Shown piece after piece: positions 1 through 7,671 of a DNA stretch of 61,388 nucleotides (positions are counted from its first letter, which is position 1; each line of letters begins with the position of its first letter). The DNA comes from Flavonifractor sp. An306 (GTDB lineage: Bacteria > Bacillota > Clostridia > Oscillospirales > Oscillospiraceae). A model generated the notes under the pieces. That model did not search any database and was not told the origin of the DNA. It was given only the letters and a program-made list of their open reading frames with translations. Made by a program: the position numbers and the translations under genes. The DNA is taken from positions 1 through 61,388 of the forward strand of contig NZ_NFIQ01000015.1 of NCBI RefSeq assembly GCF_002159455.1. The letters run 5' to 3'.

Positions 1-1605
1 CCGAGCGGTTACCCTCTGGCCCGGCTCTGCATGCGGCTGCGCCGAATGAGGCTGGAGCATGGCCGTGTGCGGAGTTGCCGCCTCTCTGCTTTGCTCCTCC
101 TGCCGGTGTATCAGCTCCTCGCCGGGGAGAAGTTCCCCCAATCGCCGCTCCGGCTGGGCTGCCTGCTCCCCGGACTCCGGAATCACGGTTCGGATGTCTC
201 GGGCGGTTACTTTCTGGCCCGCCTCTACATGCGGCTGCACCGAATGAGGCTGAGTCATGGCCGTGGGCGGAGTTGTCGCCTCGCTGCCCGGCTCCTCCTG
301 CCGGTGTGTCAGCTCCTCACCGGGGAGAAGTTCTCCCATTCTCTGCTCCGGCTGGGTCGCCTGTTCCCCGGACTCCGAAATGACAGTTCGGATATCCCGG
401 GCGGTTACTTTCTGGCCCGCCTCTATATGCGGCTGCGCCGAATGAGGCTGAGTCATGGCCGCGGGCGGAGCTGTTGCCTCTCTGCCCGGCTCCTCCTGCC
501 GGTGTGTCAGCTCCTCACTGGGAAGAAAATCGGCTCTGTGCTGCTCAGGCCGGCTTTCCTGGTTGTCAGAGTCAGGAATGACCGTTCGAATGTCTTTGGC
601 TGTGACCGTCCGCGCTTCTTTTCCTGGTGGCTGCTCCGTCAGAGGTTTGGCAGAAGTCTGCCTCTGCGGCTCCATCTGCGGAAGCAACGTCTCCGCAGTC
701 CGCACCGCACGCTCCACGGCACGGCTTATCTCGCTCTGCTCCTTCAAAGAAGGCGGTTCCAATGTATGTAGGCTGCCGGTAGGTTCCCCACCCTGTCGGG
801 CAGAGAATTTCGGCAGATCATGTCCTTGCTCGGGGCCCGTATGTTGAGATACGGGCGTATGCTGTGTCTGCTGTATGGTCTGCGTTTTGGTAGGACGGAC
901 ATCTTTCTGCCGGAGCTTCCGCTCCAGCTGTTCCGCCGTCTGTATCAATCTTTTGGCGGCCTGAGCGCCGCCCTGTTGGGCGGTTTCCGCCGCCTGCTGC
1001 GCGGGAAAGGATTTGCCCTCCTCCCGCAGAGTCTGCAGCATCTGGGTAAACACTGCGGTCTTCTGCCCCAACTGGCCAGGACGCCCGGTCTCCCCCGCTG
1101 CGGCTCCAGGCTGCTGCCGGAACCCTTCACCCGTCCGATATCCATCCGGGCGCTGGAATAAAAAAGTCTGATGCAGGGTCTGCATGATGTTCTGCTGGAA
1201 ACGCAGGGCCGCCTGGGCCGTTGCAGCGGGCGCCACAACGGCGGCTGCCGTTGGAGCGGACCGTGCCGCCTCCCGCTGAACCTCCTGCCGCTGAACAATA
1301 CGCTCCACAATACGTTCGGTGGCCCGCAGATACTCTGTATTCGGTCTGTCTTTCCGCAGGGCGTCCAGCACCAGCTTGAGATTGAACTGGAGCACCGTCT
1401 GGGCCGGCGGAACCGGCGAGACAGGCGGTTCTTCCGCCTCCTGAAGCAGCTCCAGAGGCACAAAGGACCAATATCCCTCCTCCTGTCCTGCCCGGGCCAT
1501 CAGTACCTCCGCAAAGGACTGGGCCAGGGCGCCAAAGGGGGACAGCGCCAGTCTCTCCTGAGAGAGCACTGCCATATTGGGTTTTGTCACCGCAATGGAA
1601 TCCAT
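1..1605 (-). CDS. Pro/Gln-rich eCIS-locus protein with 66-aa tandem repeats (partial, left edge)
   Basis: The reading frame is open from ATG at 1605 to the window edge (535 codons, no stop seen), so the C-terminus is missing. Residues 1-130 look folded (motif ERIVERIVQRQEVQRE suggests a helix or coiled coil). The rest is low-complexity, rich in Gln, Pro, Glu and Thr. From about residue 330 there are three near-identical 66-residue repeats containing QKVTARDIRTVI, GELLPGEEL and HRQEEPGSEA, preceded by one degenerate copy. The start overlaps the TGA of the upstream tube-fold gene (TGATG), so translation is coupled. I recognise no family. From its place after the tube genes it could be a tape-measure, baseplate linker or cargo-related protein of the injection system, but that is inference. 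Confidence 0.75.
   Translation of the reverse strand, partial: MDSIAVTKPNMAVLSQERLALSPFGALAQSFAEVLMARAGQEEGYWSFVPLELLQEAEEPPVSPVPPAQTVLQFNLKLVLDALRKDRPNTEYLRATERIVERIVQRQEVQREAARSAPTAAAVVAPAATAQAALRFQQNIMQTLHQTFLFQRPDGYRTGEGFRQQPGAAAGETGRPGQLGQKTAVFTQMLQTLREEGKSFPAQQAAETAQQGGAQAAKRLIQTAEQLERKLRQKDVRPTKTQTIQQTQHTPVSQHTGPEQGHDLPKFSARQGGEPTGSLHTLEPPSLKEQSEISRAVERAVRTAETLLPQMEPQRQTSAKPLTEQPPGKEARTVTAKDIRTVIPDSDNQESRPEQHRADFLPSEELTHRQEEPGREATAPPAAMTQPHSAQPHIEAGQKVTARDIRTVISESGEQATQPEQRMGELLPGEELTHRQEEPGSEATTPPTAMTQPHSVQPHVEAGQKVTARDIRTVIPESGEQAAQPERRLGELLPGEELIHRQEEQSREAATPHTAMLQPHSAQPHAEPGQRVTAR
7..624 (-). repeat. 198-bp tandem repeats inside the partial left-edge gene
   Basis: The same 10-mer (atgcggctgc on plus) recurs at 31, 229 and 427, exactly 198 bp apart, and surrounding sequence is about 90% identical. 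A degenerate fourth unit lies near 540-624. 198 bp is 66 codons, so copy-number change by recombination would keep the reading frame. More copies may lie left of the window. Confidence 0.9.
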
Positions 1606-2021
1606 CAGTAGCACCCGTTATGCATCAATTCAATCCGCGAAACGGCCACGCTGGCCTGGTTGCTGTTCAGCTGGGGGCCCACATATTTGACCAGGTGGGC
1701 GCCCACAATACTCCAAGTTCGCTGAGCGGAGCCAAAGCTGTCCTTGAGTATGATGGTGCCTGACAGCGGAATGGACATGCCCTGGTTCACCAGTCCCATC
1801 AGGATGGAAACACTGTCCACCGTGGTGACCACGCCACGCTCCAGAATCAGGCGCTGGGGCTTTACATTCTGGAAGTAGTAGCGGGGATAGTTGCTCCCGC
1901 CCTCCGCATAGACCTCGTACTCCACTTCCATGTCCAGGCCGGACACAGCGGAGAAGCCGCCCTGCAGGATGCCTCCCGTGCCAAGCAGATAGACGTCAAA
2001 ATAAGCGCCGGAAAGTACCAT
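1605..2021 (-). CDS. Phage tail tube-fold protein (gp19 family), eCIS
   Basis: 138 aa. It shows the pattern of T4 gp19-like tube proteins: an early F-SAVSGLDMEVEYEVYAEGG stretch, a middle ILERGVVT strand, and a late strand where the hub proteins carry WxIxGAHLVKYVGPQLN, ending in IELMHNGC. It is the shortest of three tube-fold proteins in this operon. In eCIS clusters such extra paralogues usually form the tube initiator or baseplate-proximal ring, so I infer that role. A good ribosome site (GGAAGGAGG) precedes ATG 2021. The stop overlaps the next gene. Confidence 0.85.
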   Translation of the reverse strand: MVLSGAYFDVYLLGTGGILQGGFSAVSGLDMEVEYEVYAEGGSNYPRYYFQNVKPQRLILERGVVTTVDSVSILMGLVNQGMSIPLSGTIILKDSFGSAQRTWSIVGAHLVKYVGPQLNSNQASVAVSRIELMHNGCY

Positions 2022-2069
2022 GCCGCTCTCTCCTCCTTCCTGTCGCCGCCTTTAAGATAAATCACTATC

Positions 2070-2696
2070 TCATTCCTCGCCCTGGTTTGCCCTGGGAATC
2101 GGGCTCGGATTGGGTCTTTGCCTCGGTTTGATCTCTTTTCTGGGCTTGGGGCTGGGCGAGACTTTTTGCCTCGGCGCCTTCTTTGCCGGGATCTCATGGG
2201 AGAAGCTGTTCCGCTCCAGTCCGGTAAAGGCAAAGGTGACGTTTTCCATCAGCACCTCGCTGCGGCTGCCATCCAGTTCTGACAGCTCATAGCCAATGGG
2301 CATGGCCTGATTCAGGGTCCAATCCACTCTGGTCTTTCCGTACTTATCCAGGCCGCACACATGAATGGTGCGCCGCAGATTGTTGCCCCTTGGTCCGCTG
2401 CTGGCATTGGCAGAGGCCTCCAGAATCCAGTTCCAGAATTCATAGTCCCCCACCACACCTTTGCTGAAGGTGATCGGCGCATATCCGGTAAACACTGGTG
2501 TATACTCCTTCACACCCCGGCTGTCGTCGCCGGAGCGGAACTGAAGGGTCTCCACCTGCATCCGGATACCGGAGCAGCGGGCAAACGCGGCCTCTACTTG
2601 CTCGCCATCCCCTATTTTGATCAGAAAACGGAAGGCCTGCAGCGGCTCCAACGGCTCCAGAGGCACCGTTGTCTCCATTCCTGTCTCATTCGCCAT
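2070..2696 (-). CDS. Phage tail tube-fold protein with basic C-terminal tail, eCIS
   Basis: 208 aa. Residues 20-160 follow the gp19 tube pattern (FRFLIKIGDGEQVEAAFARCSGI, then VKEYTPVFTGYAPITFSKGVV, FWNWI, and a final VLMENVTFAFTGLER strand). The last 40 residues are a Lys/Pro/Arg-rich tail (PRQKVSPSPKPRKEIKPRQR) absent from ordinary tube subunits. It lies between DUF6760 and the short tube-fold gene, the usual place for eCIS baseplate-end tube paralogues. The basic tail might contact another particle part, but this is inference. Confidence 0.85.
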   Translation of the reverse strand: MANETGMETTVPLEPLEPLQAFRFLIKIGDGEQVEAAFARCSGIRMQVETLQFRSGDDSRGVKEYTPVFTGYAPITFSKGVVGDYEFWNWILEASANASSGPRGNNLRRTIHVCGLDKYGKTRVDWTLNQAMPIGYELSELDGSRSEVLMENVTFAFTGLERNSFSHEIPAKKAPRQKVSPSPKPRKEIKPRQRPNPSPIPRANQGEE

Positions 2697-2714
2697 AGTG
2701 TCTCACCTGCCGTT

Positions 2715-2897
2715 TTACCGAAATTCAAAGGTCTTGTTGTTGTCGCCGCTGAGCTTTTTGTTGATGGCGGACACCTCACGGCACCAGCGCCGCCGCTCCC
2801 AGTGATCCAAAGCCATCAGCGCCTCGTTGGACCAGTGCAGATAATAGGCCAGAAACGCCATCTCCTGATAGAGGCGCTCCTGGGGGTAGAGCGACAC
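2715..2897 (-). CDS. DUF6760 family small eCIS protein
   Basis: About 60 aa from GTG 2897. The core YPQERLYQEMAFLAYYLHWSNEALMALDHWERRRWCREVSAIN matches the short DUF6760 proteins found next to the tail assembly gene in T4-like eCIS loci. The GTG has a poor ribosome site (CCCGGGGG). The same frame stays open another 45 codons upstream, back to the stop of the preceding gene (3035), with no ATG/GTG. The true start is therefore uncertain: an N-terminal extension from an unusual codon, or coupling to the upstream gene, is possible. Exact role in assembly is not known. Confidence 0.75.
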   Translation of the reverse strand: MSLYPQERLYQEMAFLAYYLHWSNEALMALDHWERRRWCREVSAINKKLSGDNNKTFEFR

Positions 2898-3034
2898 CCC
2901 CCGGGTGTGCTTCAGAGACAGCGGGCTGCCCGTCTGTCGGGGAAGGTCCTGCCAGGCGGCAGCGCCCTCCCGGGACGGCTCCTGGGGTCTGACCCGCCGG
3001 ATGGGAAGCCCTTCATTCTCCGCGGAAGCCCACT

Positions 3035-3394
3035 CTAGCCCAGCAAAAAATCCAGCGGTACCTCAAACTGCTGGTTGCAGTGGGGGCAGGTCAGCTGGTA
3101 GTGGGGCATTTCCGACATATTGATACGCTGATACATATCCTGCAGATAGGCCAGATCCATGGTGAACAGCCGCTCGATCACCCGGGTGTCAATCCCGTTC
3201 AGCGTACCCAGCTTGGTGACCACCCGGGAGAGCAGGATGATGGTAAGGTAGCCGGAGTTCTGCTGAACCCGAGGGTCCCGCAGAGGCAGGATCTCGTCCG
3301 CCGCCGTGGCCAGACGCATGACCCCCCGCTTATGTACCTCCCCATTCTGATCCACATAGCCCTTGGGCAGTTCAAATTCAAATTCGGTCTGCAT
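3035..3394 (-). CDS. Phage tail assembly protein with C-terminal zinc finger, eCIS
   Basis: 119 aa. The N-terminal EFELPKGYVDQNGEVHKRGVMRLATAADEI and central LSRVVTKLGTLNGIDTRVIERLFTMDLAYLQDMYQRIN resemble phage tail assembly chaperones (T4-like/E-gene type) that link tube or tape-measure loading. The end carries one CPHC pair in LTCPHCNQQFEV, a half zinc knuckle seen in eCIS versions. It lies between the main tube gene and DUF6760, the usual eCIS order. Start ATG 3394 has AGGAGG just upstream. Confidence 0.8.
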   Translation of the reverse strand: MQTEFEFELPKGYVDQNGEVHKRGVMRLATAADEILPLRDPRVQQNSGYLTIILLSRVVTKLGTLNGIDTRVIERLFTMDLAYLQDMYQRINMSEMPHYQLTCPHCNQQFEVPLDFLLG

Positions 3395-3419
3395 GGCGTC
3401 CTCCTAGGTGAGATTCCCC

Positions 3420-3451
3420 ACAGCCCACAGGCAAAAAAGCCTGTGGGCTGT
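3420..3451 (-). other. Strong intercistronic stem-loop between tube and assembly genes
   Basis: A perfect 13-bp inverted repeat (ACAGCCCACAGGC on plus at 3420-3432, complement at 3439-3451) closes a 6-nt loop in the 73-nt gap after the tube stop. No U-run follows the stem on the minus strand, so it is not a normal terminator. It fits an mRNA 3'-end stabiliser or processing hairpin that would favour the sheath-tube part of the transcript. Confidence 0.7.
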
Positions 3452-3467
3452 AGAGATGTTATAAGAC

Positions 3468-3947
3468 TCAGATGGTGGAAGCGGCACCGGCCATAGCGCC
3501 GGGGGTATGCTCCAGACCCTCGTGGCACAGCTCCAGGGACTGGATGGCCACCTCGCCGCCCATACCGTTCAGGTCGGGCACGGTGTAGCCCACGGGCCAG
3601 GCGTTGATCAGCCGCCAGGAGGGACCGGTGTTGCCGGCGTCGTCAATGAGGGTAATGGTCACGTTATGCCGCACCATGCCGGTGGGCGGGGCGTTGTTGG
3701 TAGGAGCCACGGAATAGAGCCAATCCAGGAAATCGGTGTCGTCGGACACGCCCCAGCGGAGGGTCACGTTACCGAACTTGGTCAGGCCCGCCAGCTTGCG
3801 GGGGGTGTTGCGCAGGTCGTCGCCTTCGCGGTACTCCACGGCGTCGGTGGAGGAGCTCATGCCGGAAACCTCCGAGAAGCCCGCCCGGCTGATTCCGTCG
3901 ATCTCCACCCTATATCGAAATACTCTGTAGGGATAATTGATGGCCAT
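3468..3947 (-). CDS. Main phage tail tube protein (gp19 family), eCIS
   Basis: 159 aa. The sequence is typical: MAINYPYRVFRYRVEIDG, then FSEVSGMSSSTDAVEYREGDD, RKLAGLTKFGNVTLRWGV, DFLDWLYSV, WRLINAWPVGYTVPDLNG and a closing VAIQSLELCHEGL strand. It should polymerise into the inner tube inside the sheath. It follows the sheath gene by 43 nt with an AAAGGA ribosome site. The sheath-tube order and the best family match among the three paralogues make this the main tube subunit. Confidence 0.93.
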   Translation of the reverse strand: MAINYPYRVFRYRVEIDGISRAGFSEVSGMSSSTDAVEYREGDDLRNTPRKLAGLTKFGNVTLRWGVSDDTDFLDWLYSVAPTNNAPPTGMVRHNVTITLIDDAGNTGPSWRLINAWPVGYTVPDLNGMGGEVAIQSLELCHEGLEHTPGAMAGAASTI

Positions 3948-3990
3948 TCTTATTTTCGTCCTTTCTGTATCAGTTTAGGAGGAGGTCGGC

Positions 3991-5754
3991 TCACTCAGAA
4001 GCGGTCTTCTGGGTGATGCGGAAGATCACAAACTCAGCAGGCTTCACCGGGGCAATGCCGATCTGGCAGATCAGCCGGCCGTTGTCAATGTCGTCCTGGG
4101 TCATCGTGGTGGGGCCGCACTCCACAAAGAAGGCCTCGGAGGGCGTGGAGCCAGCCAGAGCGCCGTCCCGCCAGCAGGTGGACAGGAAGGTCTCGATGGT
4201 GCGGGTGACACGGTCCCACAGTTCAGTGGAGTTGGGCTCAAAGACCACCCAGCTGGTGTTGGCCTTGATGGACTCCTCCACATAGATGAACAGTCGGCGG
4301 ACGTTCAGATACTTCCACAGGCCGTTGGAGCTGATGGTGCGGGCGCCCCACACCCGGATGCCCCGGCCGGTGAAGGCGCGGATCAGGTTGACGCCGATGG
4401 GGTTGAGCACGTCCTGCTCGCCCTCATTGTAGGCACAGGACAGGCCGGTGCAGCCCCGGACGACCTCATTGGCGGGCGCCTTGTGGACGCCCCGCTCCAC
4501 GTCGGTGCGGGCATAGATGCCGGCCATGGCGCCGGAGGGCGGGAAATAGGCCGAACGCTTGGAACCGGCGTCGTACATCTCCAGCCAGGGGTGATACATG
4601 GCGGCATAGGTGGAGTCGTACATATCCCGGAAGTTGGCCACATCGTTGGTCTTCTTCAGCTCCATGGGCACGTCCAGAATGGCGAAGCAGCTCTTCTTGC
4701 CCTCACAGAAGCCCACCAGACCGGCCTGGACCTCGGGCATGGTGACGCCGGGGATGGCCATGATGGAGACATTGCCGTTCTCCTGGAAGGCCTGCAGGCC
4801 GGTGCGCTTGCCGGGGCCGTCATCCTTGCCCAGGAAGGCGTCAGGAGTGGCAGTGCGCACAGAGCCGTTGCTGCCGCCCTGCAGGGTGAGCACCAGGTCG
4901 GCCCCGTTGCCGCCGCACAGGGCAAACGGCACGATGGAGGGCGCCTTGGGGGCGGGAGCGGGAATCTCCTTGCCGTCCTTATCCTTCTCCTTGACAGGCG
5001 CGGGGGCAGCCTTGCTCTCCAGCACCTCCACGGTGATCAGGTCGGACTTGGCGGTTTTGGCCACGATGTCATTCAGGGCGTCAGGCTTGAGAGAGAGGTT
5101 CTCAAAGGTCTCCACATTCTCGCCCAGGCGGACGGTGAGGGTAATCTCACAGGTCTTGATGTACTTGACGGTGCCCACCTTGGCGTCGGCCACATCCAGA
5201 GAGCAGGGGGCGTCCAGGGTGATCACCTTGTCCAGCACGTTTTTCACGGTGGCATAGGCCGTGGTCTTGCCGTCATAGAGCTCCACCACATCGCCGGCGT
5301 TGAAGCCGTCGGCGTTCTTCAGGGTCAGGTCAGCCCCGCTTACCGCCAGGACCTGGGTCTTGGCCTTGGAGGCAGGGGAAACCACCACCCGCAGATCCTC
5401 CGCCCAGGCGCCGGGGTTGGAGGCGGAAATCTTCAGCACACCGGAGACGCAGCTGCCGGTTCTGGCATCGCCGGGCACCGCCCGCATGATGTACGCCCGG
5501 GCGCCGCCGTTGCTGAAAAACTGCTCCACAGCATAGGGCAGGAAACGGTTGCTGCCATAACCGGCCTCGCTGAGGTAGCCGCCGTACATCCGCTTGTAGT
5601 CGGCAAAGCTGGTAACCAGCTGGGGCTGGCCCATAATGGGCCCCCGCTCCGCCAGACCCACAAAGCCAGCGGTGCTGGTGCTGACGCCCTGCATAGGCGT
5701 GGCACCGGAATCATACTCCTCTACGTAAACGCCCGGGGATAAATACTCTGCCAT
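3991..5754 (-). CDS. Contractile tail sheath protein, eCIS
   Basis: 587 aa. The start MAEYLSPGVYVEEYDSGATPMQGVSTSTAGFVG is diagnostic of gp18/Afp-type sheath proteins. The C-terminal half has the conserved sheath core (GRGIRVWGARTIS, LNVRRLFIYVEESIKANTSWVVFEPN, CQIGIAPVKPAEFVIFRI). Residues 110-290 form a variable insertion domain with a KDKDGKEIPAPAP linker. The protein should form the contracting outer cylinder. ATG 5754 is the first start after an in-frame TGA. Its only strong ribosome site lies about 50 nt upstream, behind a hairpin (see the 5761-5812 entry). Confidence 0.96.
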   Translation of the reverse strand: MAEYLSPGVYVEEYDSGATPMQGVSTSTAGFVGLAERGPIMGQPQLVTSFADYKRMYGGYLSEAGYGSNRFLPYAVEQFFSNGGARAYIMRAVPGDARTGSCVSGVLKISASNPGAWAEDLRVVVSPASKAKTQVLAVSGADLTLKNADGFNAGDVVELYDGKTTAYATVKNVLDKVITLDAPCSLDVADAKVGTVKYIKTCEITLTVRLGENVETFENLSLKPDALNDIVAKTAKSDLITVEVLESKAAPAPVKEKDKDGKEIPAPAPKAPSIVPFALCGGNGADLVLTLQGGSNGSVRTATPDAFLGKDDGPGKRTGLQAFQENGNVSIMAIPGVTMPEVQAGLVGFCEGKKSCFAILDVPMELKKTNDVANFRDMYDSTYAAMYHPWLEMYDAGSKRSAYFPPSGAMAGIYARTDVERGVHKAPANEVVRGCTGLSCAYNEGEQDVLNPIGVNLIRAFTGRGIRVWGARTISSNGLWKYLNVRRLFIYVEESIKANTSWVVFEPNSTELWDRVTRTIETFLSTCWRDGALAGSTPSEAFFVECGPTTMTQDDIDNGRLICQIGIAPVKPAEFVIFRITQKTASE

Positions 5755-5760
5755 GTCTTT

Positions 5761-5812
5761 GCTTCACGCCACATATTGGCTGGGGGCCAGACGTGAAGCG
5801 CCCCTCCTTTCT
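5761..5812 (-). promoter_or_regulatory. Shine-Dalgarno separated from sheath start by a stem-loop
   Basis: Reading the minus strand: AAAGGAGGGG, then GCTTCACG, a 23-nt loop, CGTGAAGC, then AAAGAC and the sheath ATG. The 8-bp stem (5792-5799 with 5761-5768) starts 1 nt after the ribosome site and ends 6 nt before the start codon. When folded it would bring the site to normal distance from ATG 5754. No other good site or in-frame start exists. Confidence 0.6.
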
Positions 5813-5830
5813 ATTGATAAAAATTGCTTA

Positions 5831-6298
5831 TTATAAGGTATCATCCAAAGGCACGGCGGAACTGCGCCTGGATTCCAATGGGAAAGGGGAGCCCTGGGCT
5901 CCCGCCGCCAACCGCTCCCACCAGTGGGAGAGCACGGCGGCGTTATATTCCAGCGCGGCGGCAATGCGCGCCTGCGCTTCAAAGCGTTCGGTCAGCCGGG
6001 CGCTGGTACGGAAGATCAGCCGCCCCTCCTGAAGGAAAAAGCTGCCCTCCACCACCTGGCTGTTGAGTTGGCTGCACATCTCCAGGGCCTGCTGCGGATG
6101 GGTCACGGGGGTGGGGTGAACGCCGTAGATCAGCACCCGCTGGCCCTGACAGTCGCAAACCGTCTGCCAGGTGCAGCCCCGGCTGGAAAAGCGCAGGCGA
6201 AACCGGCTGCCATCCCGGAGAAAGTCCACGCCGCTATGCTGCAGCAGCGCCTCCAGCTCCGCCCCTCCGTCAGGCGGCACGTCAAACTCTTGCGCCAT
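5831..6298 (-). CDS. YbjN-like protein, possible eCIS chaperone
   Basis: 155 aa from ATG 6298, chosen because GAGGAGGTGGG lies 6 nt upstream. An upstream TTG/ATG at 6337 would overlap the previous gene. The pattern RFRLRFSSRGCTWQTVCDCQGQRVLIYGVHPTPVTHPQQALEMCSQLNSQVVEGSFFLQEGRLIFRTSARL resembles YbjN domains, which share the fold of type III secretion chaperones. Lying directly before the sheath gene, it could be a chaperone or regulator of particle assembly. The family call is by pattern only, and the role is inferred. Confidence 0.6.
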   Translation of the reverse strand: MAQEFDVPPDGGAELEALLQHSGVDFLRDGSRFRLRFSSRGCTWQTVCDCQGQRVLIYGVHPTPVTHPQQALEMCSQLNSQVVEGSFFLQEGRLIFRTSARLTERFEAQARIAAALEYNAAVLSHWWERLAAGAQGSPFPLESRRSSAVPLDDTL

Positions 6299-6311
6299 GG
6301 GACCCACCTCC

Positions 6312-6698
6312 TCAGAAGGAAAGCGCCGCCGGGTCAAAGGCTCTCCCCGCCGTCTCTCCTGTCGTCACATCCTGGGGCGGCCCGGTCATCAGAGGCTCTG
6401 TCTCCGGGACGGGAAAAGGCGCCGTCTCCGGCGCTGCCTCCGGGAGTACAAACCGGGCTTCCACCACGGCTCCTCCCTGGGCCTCCAGCAGAGCCGCCAT
6501 GTTCTGGTTGCCCAGCCAACCGGCCAGTTCCTCCAAACGAGCTGGGGGCATATCCAGCAGGGACGCCCCCTCCACTACGGCCCGGATCACATATCCGGCG
6601 CCGCTGAGCCGTTCCCGCTCAGGAATCCGGCTGGTCTGCCGCTCCGTCTCCCGGGTCTGCTCCGTCTGGCGGGTTTTCTCCTGACTCCGCTGCTCCAT
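6312..6698 (-). CDS. Unrecognised eCIS-operon protein (128 aa)
   Basis: The N-terminal 30 residues are charged (EKTRQTEQTRETERQTSR). Residues 33-70 look like a small helical unit (GYVIRAVVEGASLLDMPPARLEELAGWLGNQNMAALL), and the C-terminus is Pro/Glu-rich and probably disordered. ATG 6698 has a strong GAAGGAGGGG site, so I keep this start although it overlaps the end of the preceding gene by 80 nt. The gene stops 13 nt before the YbjN-like start. No family recognised; membership in the injection-system operon is the only functional hint. Confidence 0.65.
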   Translation of the reverse strand: MEQRSQEKTRQTEQTRETERQTSRIPERERLSGAGYVIRAVVEGASLLDMPPARLEELAGWLGNQNMAALLEAQGGAVVEARFVLPEAAPETAPFPVPETEPLMTGPPQDVTTGETAGRAFDPAALSF

Positions 6699-7671
6699 CG
6701 TCCCCTCCTTCTCCCTGGTCCGGAGGCGGCTCCTCCGCCCCCGTCGCCTTCCGCAGGGCCTGATCCAGCTCTGCGGAAAACCCAGGCTGGGAAAAAACCG
6801 TCAAGGCCTCGGTGGCCCGGTCGGAGAGGAAACGAAGCTTGTTGATAAACTCCTGCTTCATCTGGGCCTTCTTCCCCACCAGCGCCTCCATGCGGGCAAT
6901 GGCGCTTTGCAGGGCGGCCTTCTCCCTGGGGTCCTTCGTCTGCTTCAGCTGGCCCCGGTACTGCTCCAGCAGCTCCCGCTCCCGGCTGTCATCCAGAAAG
7001 GGGTACATGGTCCGCAGGGTATCCGCCCCATAGGCTCCCCCTTCGGTCTGGCTCAGACTGCCCTGAACCAGGCCCTGCATATCCTCTACGGTGCGCCGGG
7101 CATCCCGCAGGGTATCCACCACAAGCCCCACCGCGCTGTCGGTGAAGCCCCGGTTGAACACCACCTTGTCGGGCGAATGCCCCGGCACGTTGCGGATGGG
7201 AGAGCTCTTTTCAAAGAGCTTCTGCTGCTGCCACCGGGTAGGCTGGGACTGGCCGATGGTCTTTTTCAGGCAGGAAAACAGCATCATCTTGCTGGAGCCC
7301 TGGAGCACCGCGCCCGAGAGGGTGCCGCGCTGAAAGGCGTTCTCGGAAAACCGGCGGAGCATGTCCTGGTCCTCCGGTGAGGAGCGCTCATAAAAAGCCC
7401 GGGAGGAGGTATCCCCCAAGCCCTCAGCCGGTTCCCGGCCTGTCTGCTCCCCCCCGGCGTTCTCCTGCGTCTCGCCCTGGATCTGGGCCGCATGGCGGCG
7501 GCCCATCGCGTCAAAGGTCTGCTGAAAATTCTCGGTCACATGGTAGAGCGGATCCCTGTGCTGAAATTGCTCGGTGCCCGCCGCCCACGCCATCTGGCGG
7601 TGGAGGGCCTGCTCCATCGGCTGCCCCTTGGGGACAGAGTCCGCCTTTCGTCTGAGGTGAATCCGACTCAT
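6619..7671 (-). CDS. Unrecognised eCIS-operon protein (350 aa)
   Basis: Start ATG 7671 overlaps the TGA of the receiver gene (ATGA), so the two are translationally coupled. Residues 1-100 are polar. Residues 105-290 are helical, with a possible coiled coil around ERELLEQYRGQLKQTKDPREKAALQSAIARMEALVGKKAQMKQEFINKL. The last 50 residues are Pro/Gly/Asp-rich and acidic (GEGGDDGAAESGENPPDG), likely disordered. No signal peptide or membrane segment is seen. I do not recognise the family. It may be a structural or length-determining component specific to this eCIS type. Confidence 0.65.
   Translation of the reverse strand: MSRIHLRRKADSVPKGQPMEQALHRQMAWAAGTEQFQHRDPLYHVTENFQQTFDAMGRRHAAQIQGETQENAGGEQTGREPAEGLGDTSSRAFYERSSPEDQDMLRRFSENAFQRGTLSGAVLQGSSKMMLFSCLKKTIGQSQPTRWQQQKLFEKSSPIRNVPGHSPDKVVFNRGFTDSAVGLVVDTLRDARRTVEDMQGLVQGSLSQTEGGAYGADTLRTMYPFLDDSRERELLEQYRGQLKQTKDPREKAALQSAIARMEALVGKKAQMKQEFINKLRFLSDRATEALTVFSQPGFSAELDQALRKATGAEEPPPDQGEGGDDGAAESGENPPDGADPGDGAADQPDS

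Noticed and set aside
31-771. Plus-strand open frame with internal repeats at the left edge
   Set aside because: The repeats belong to the minus-strand gene, which has start, coupling and operon context.
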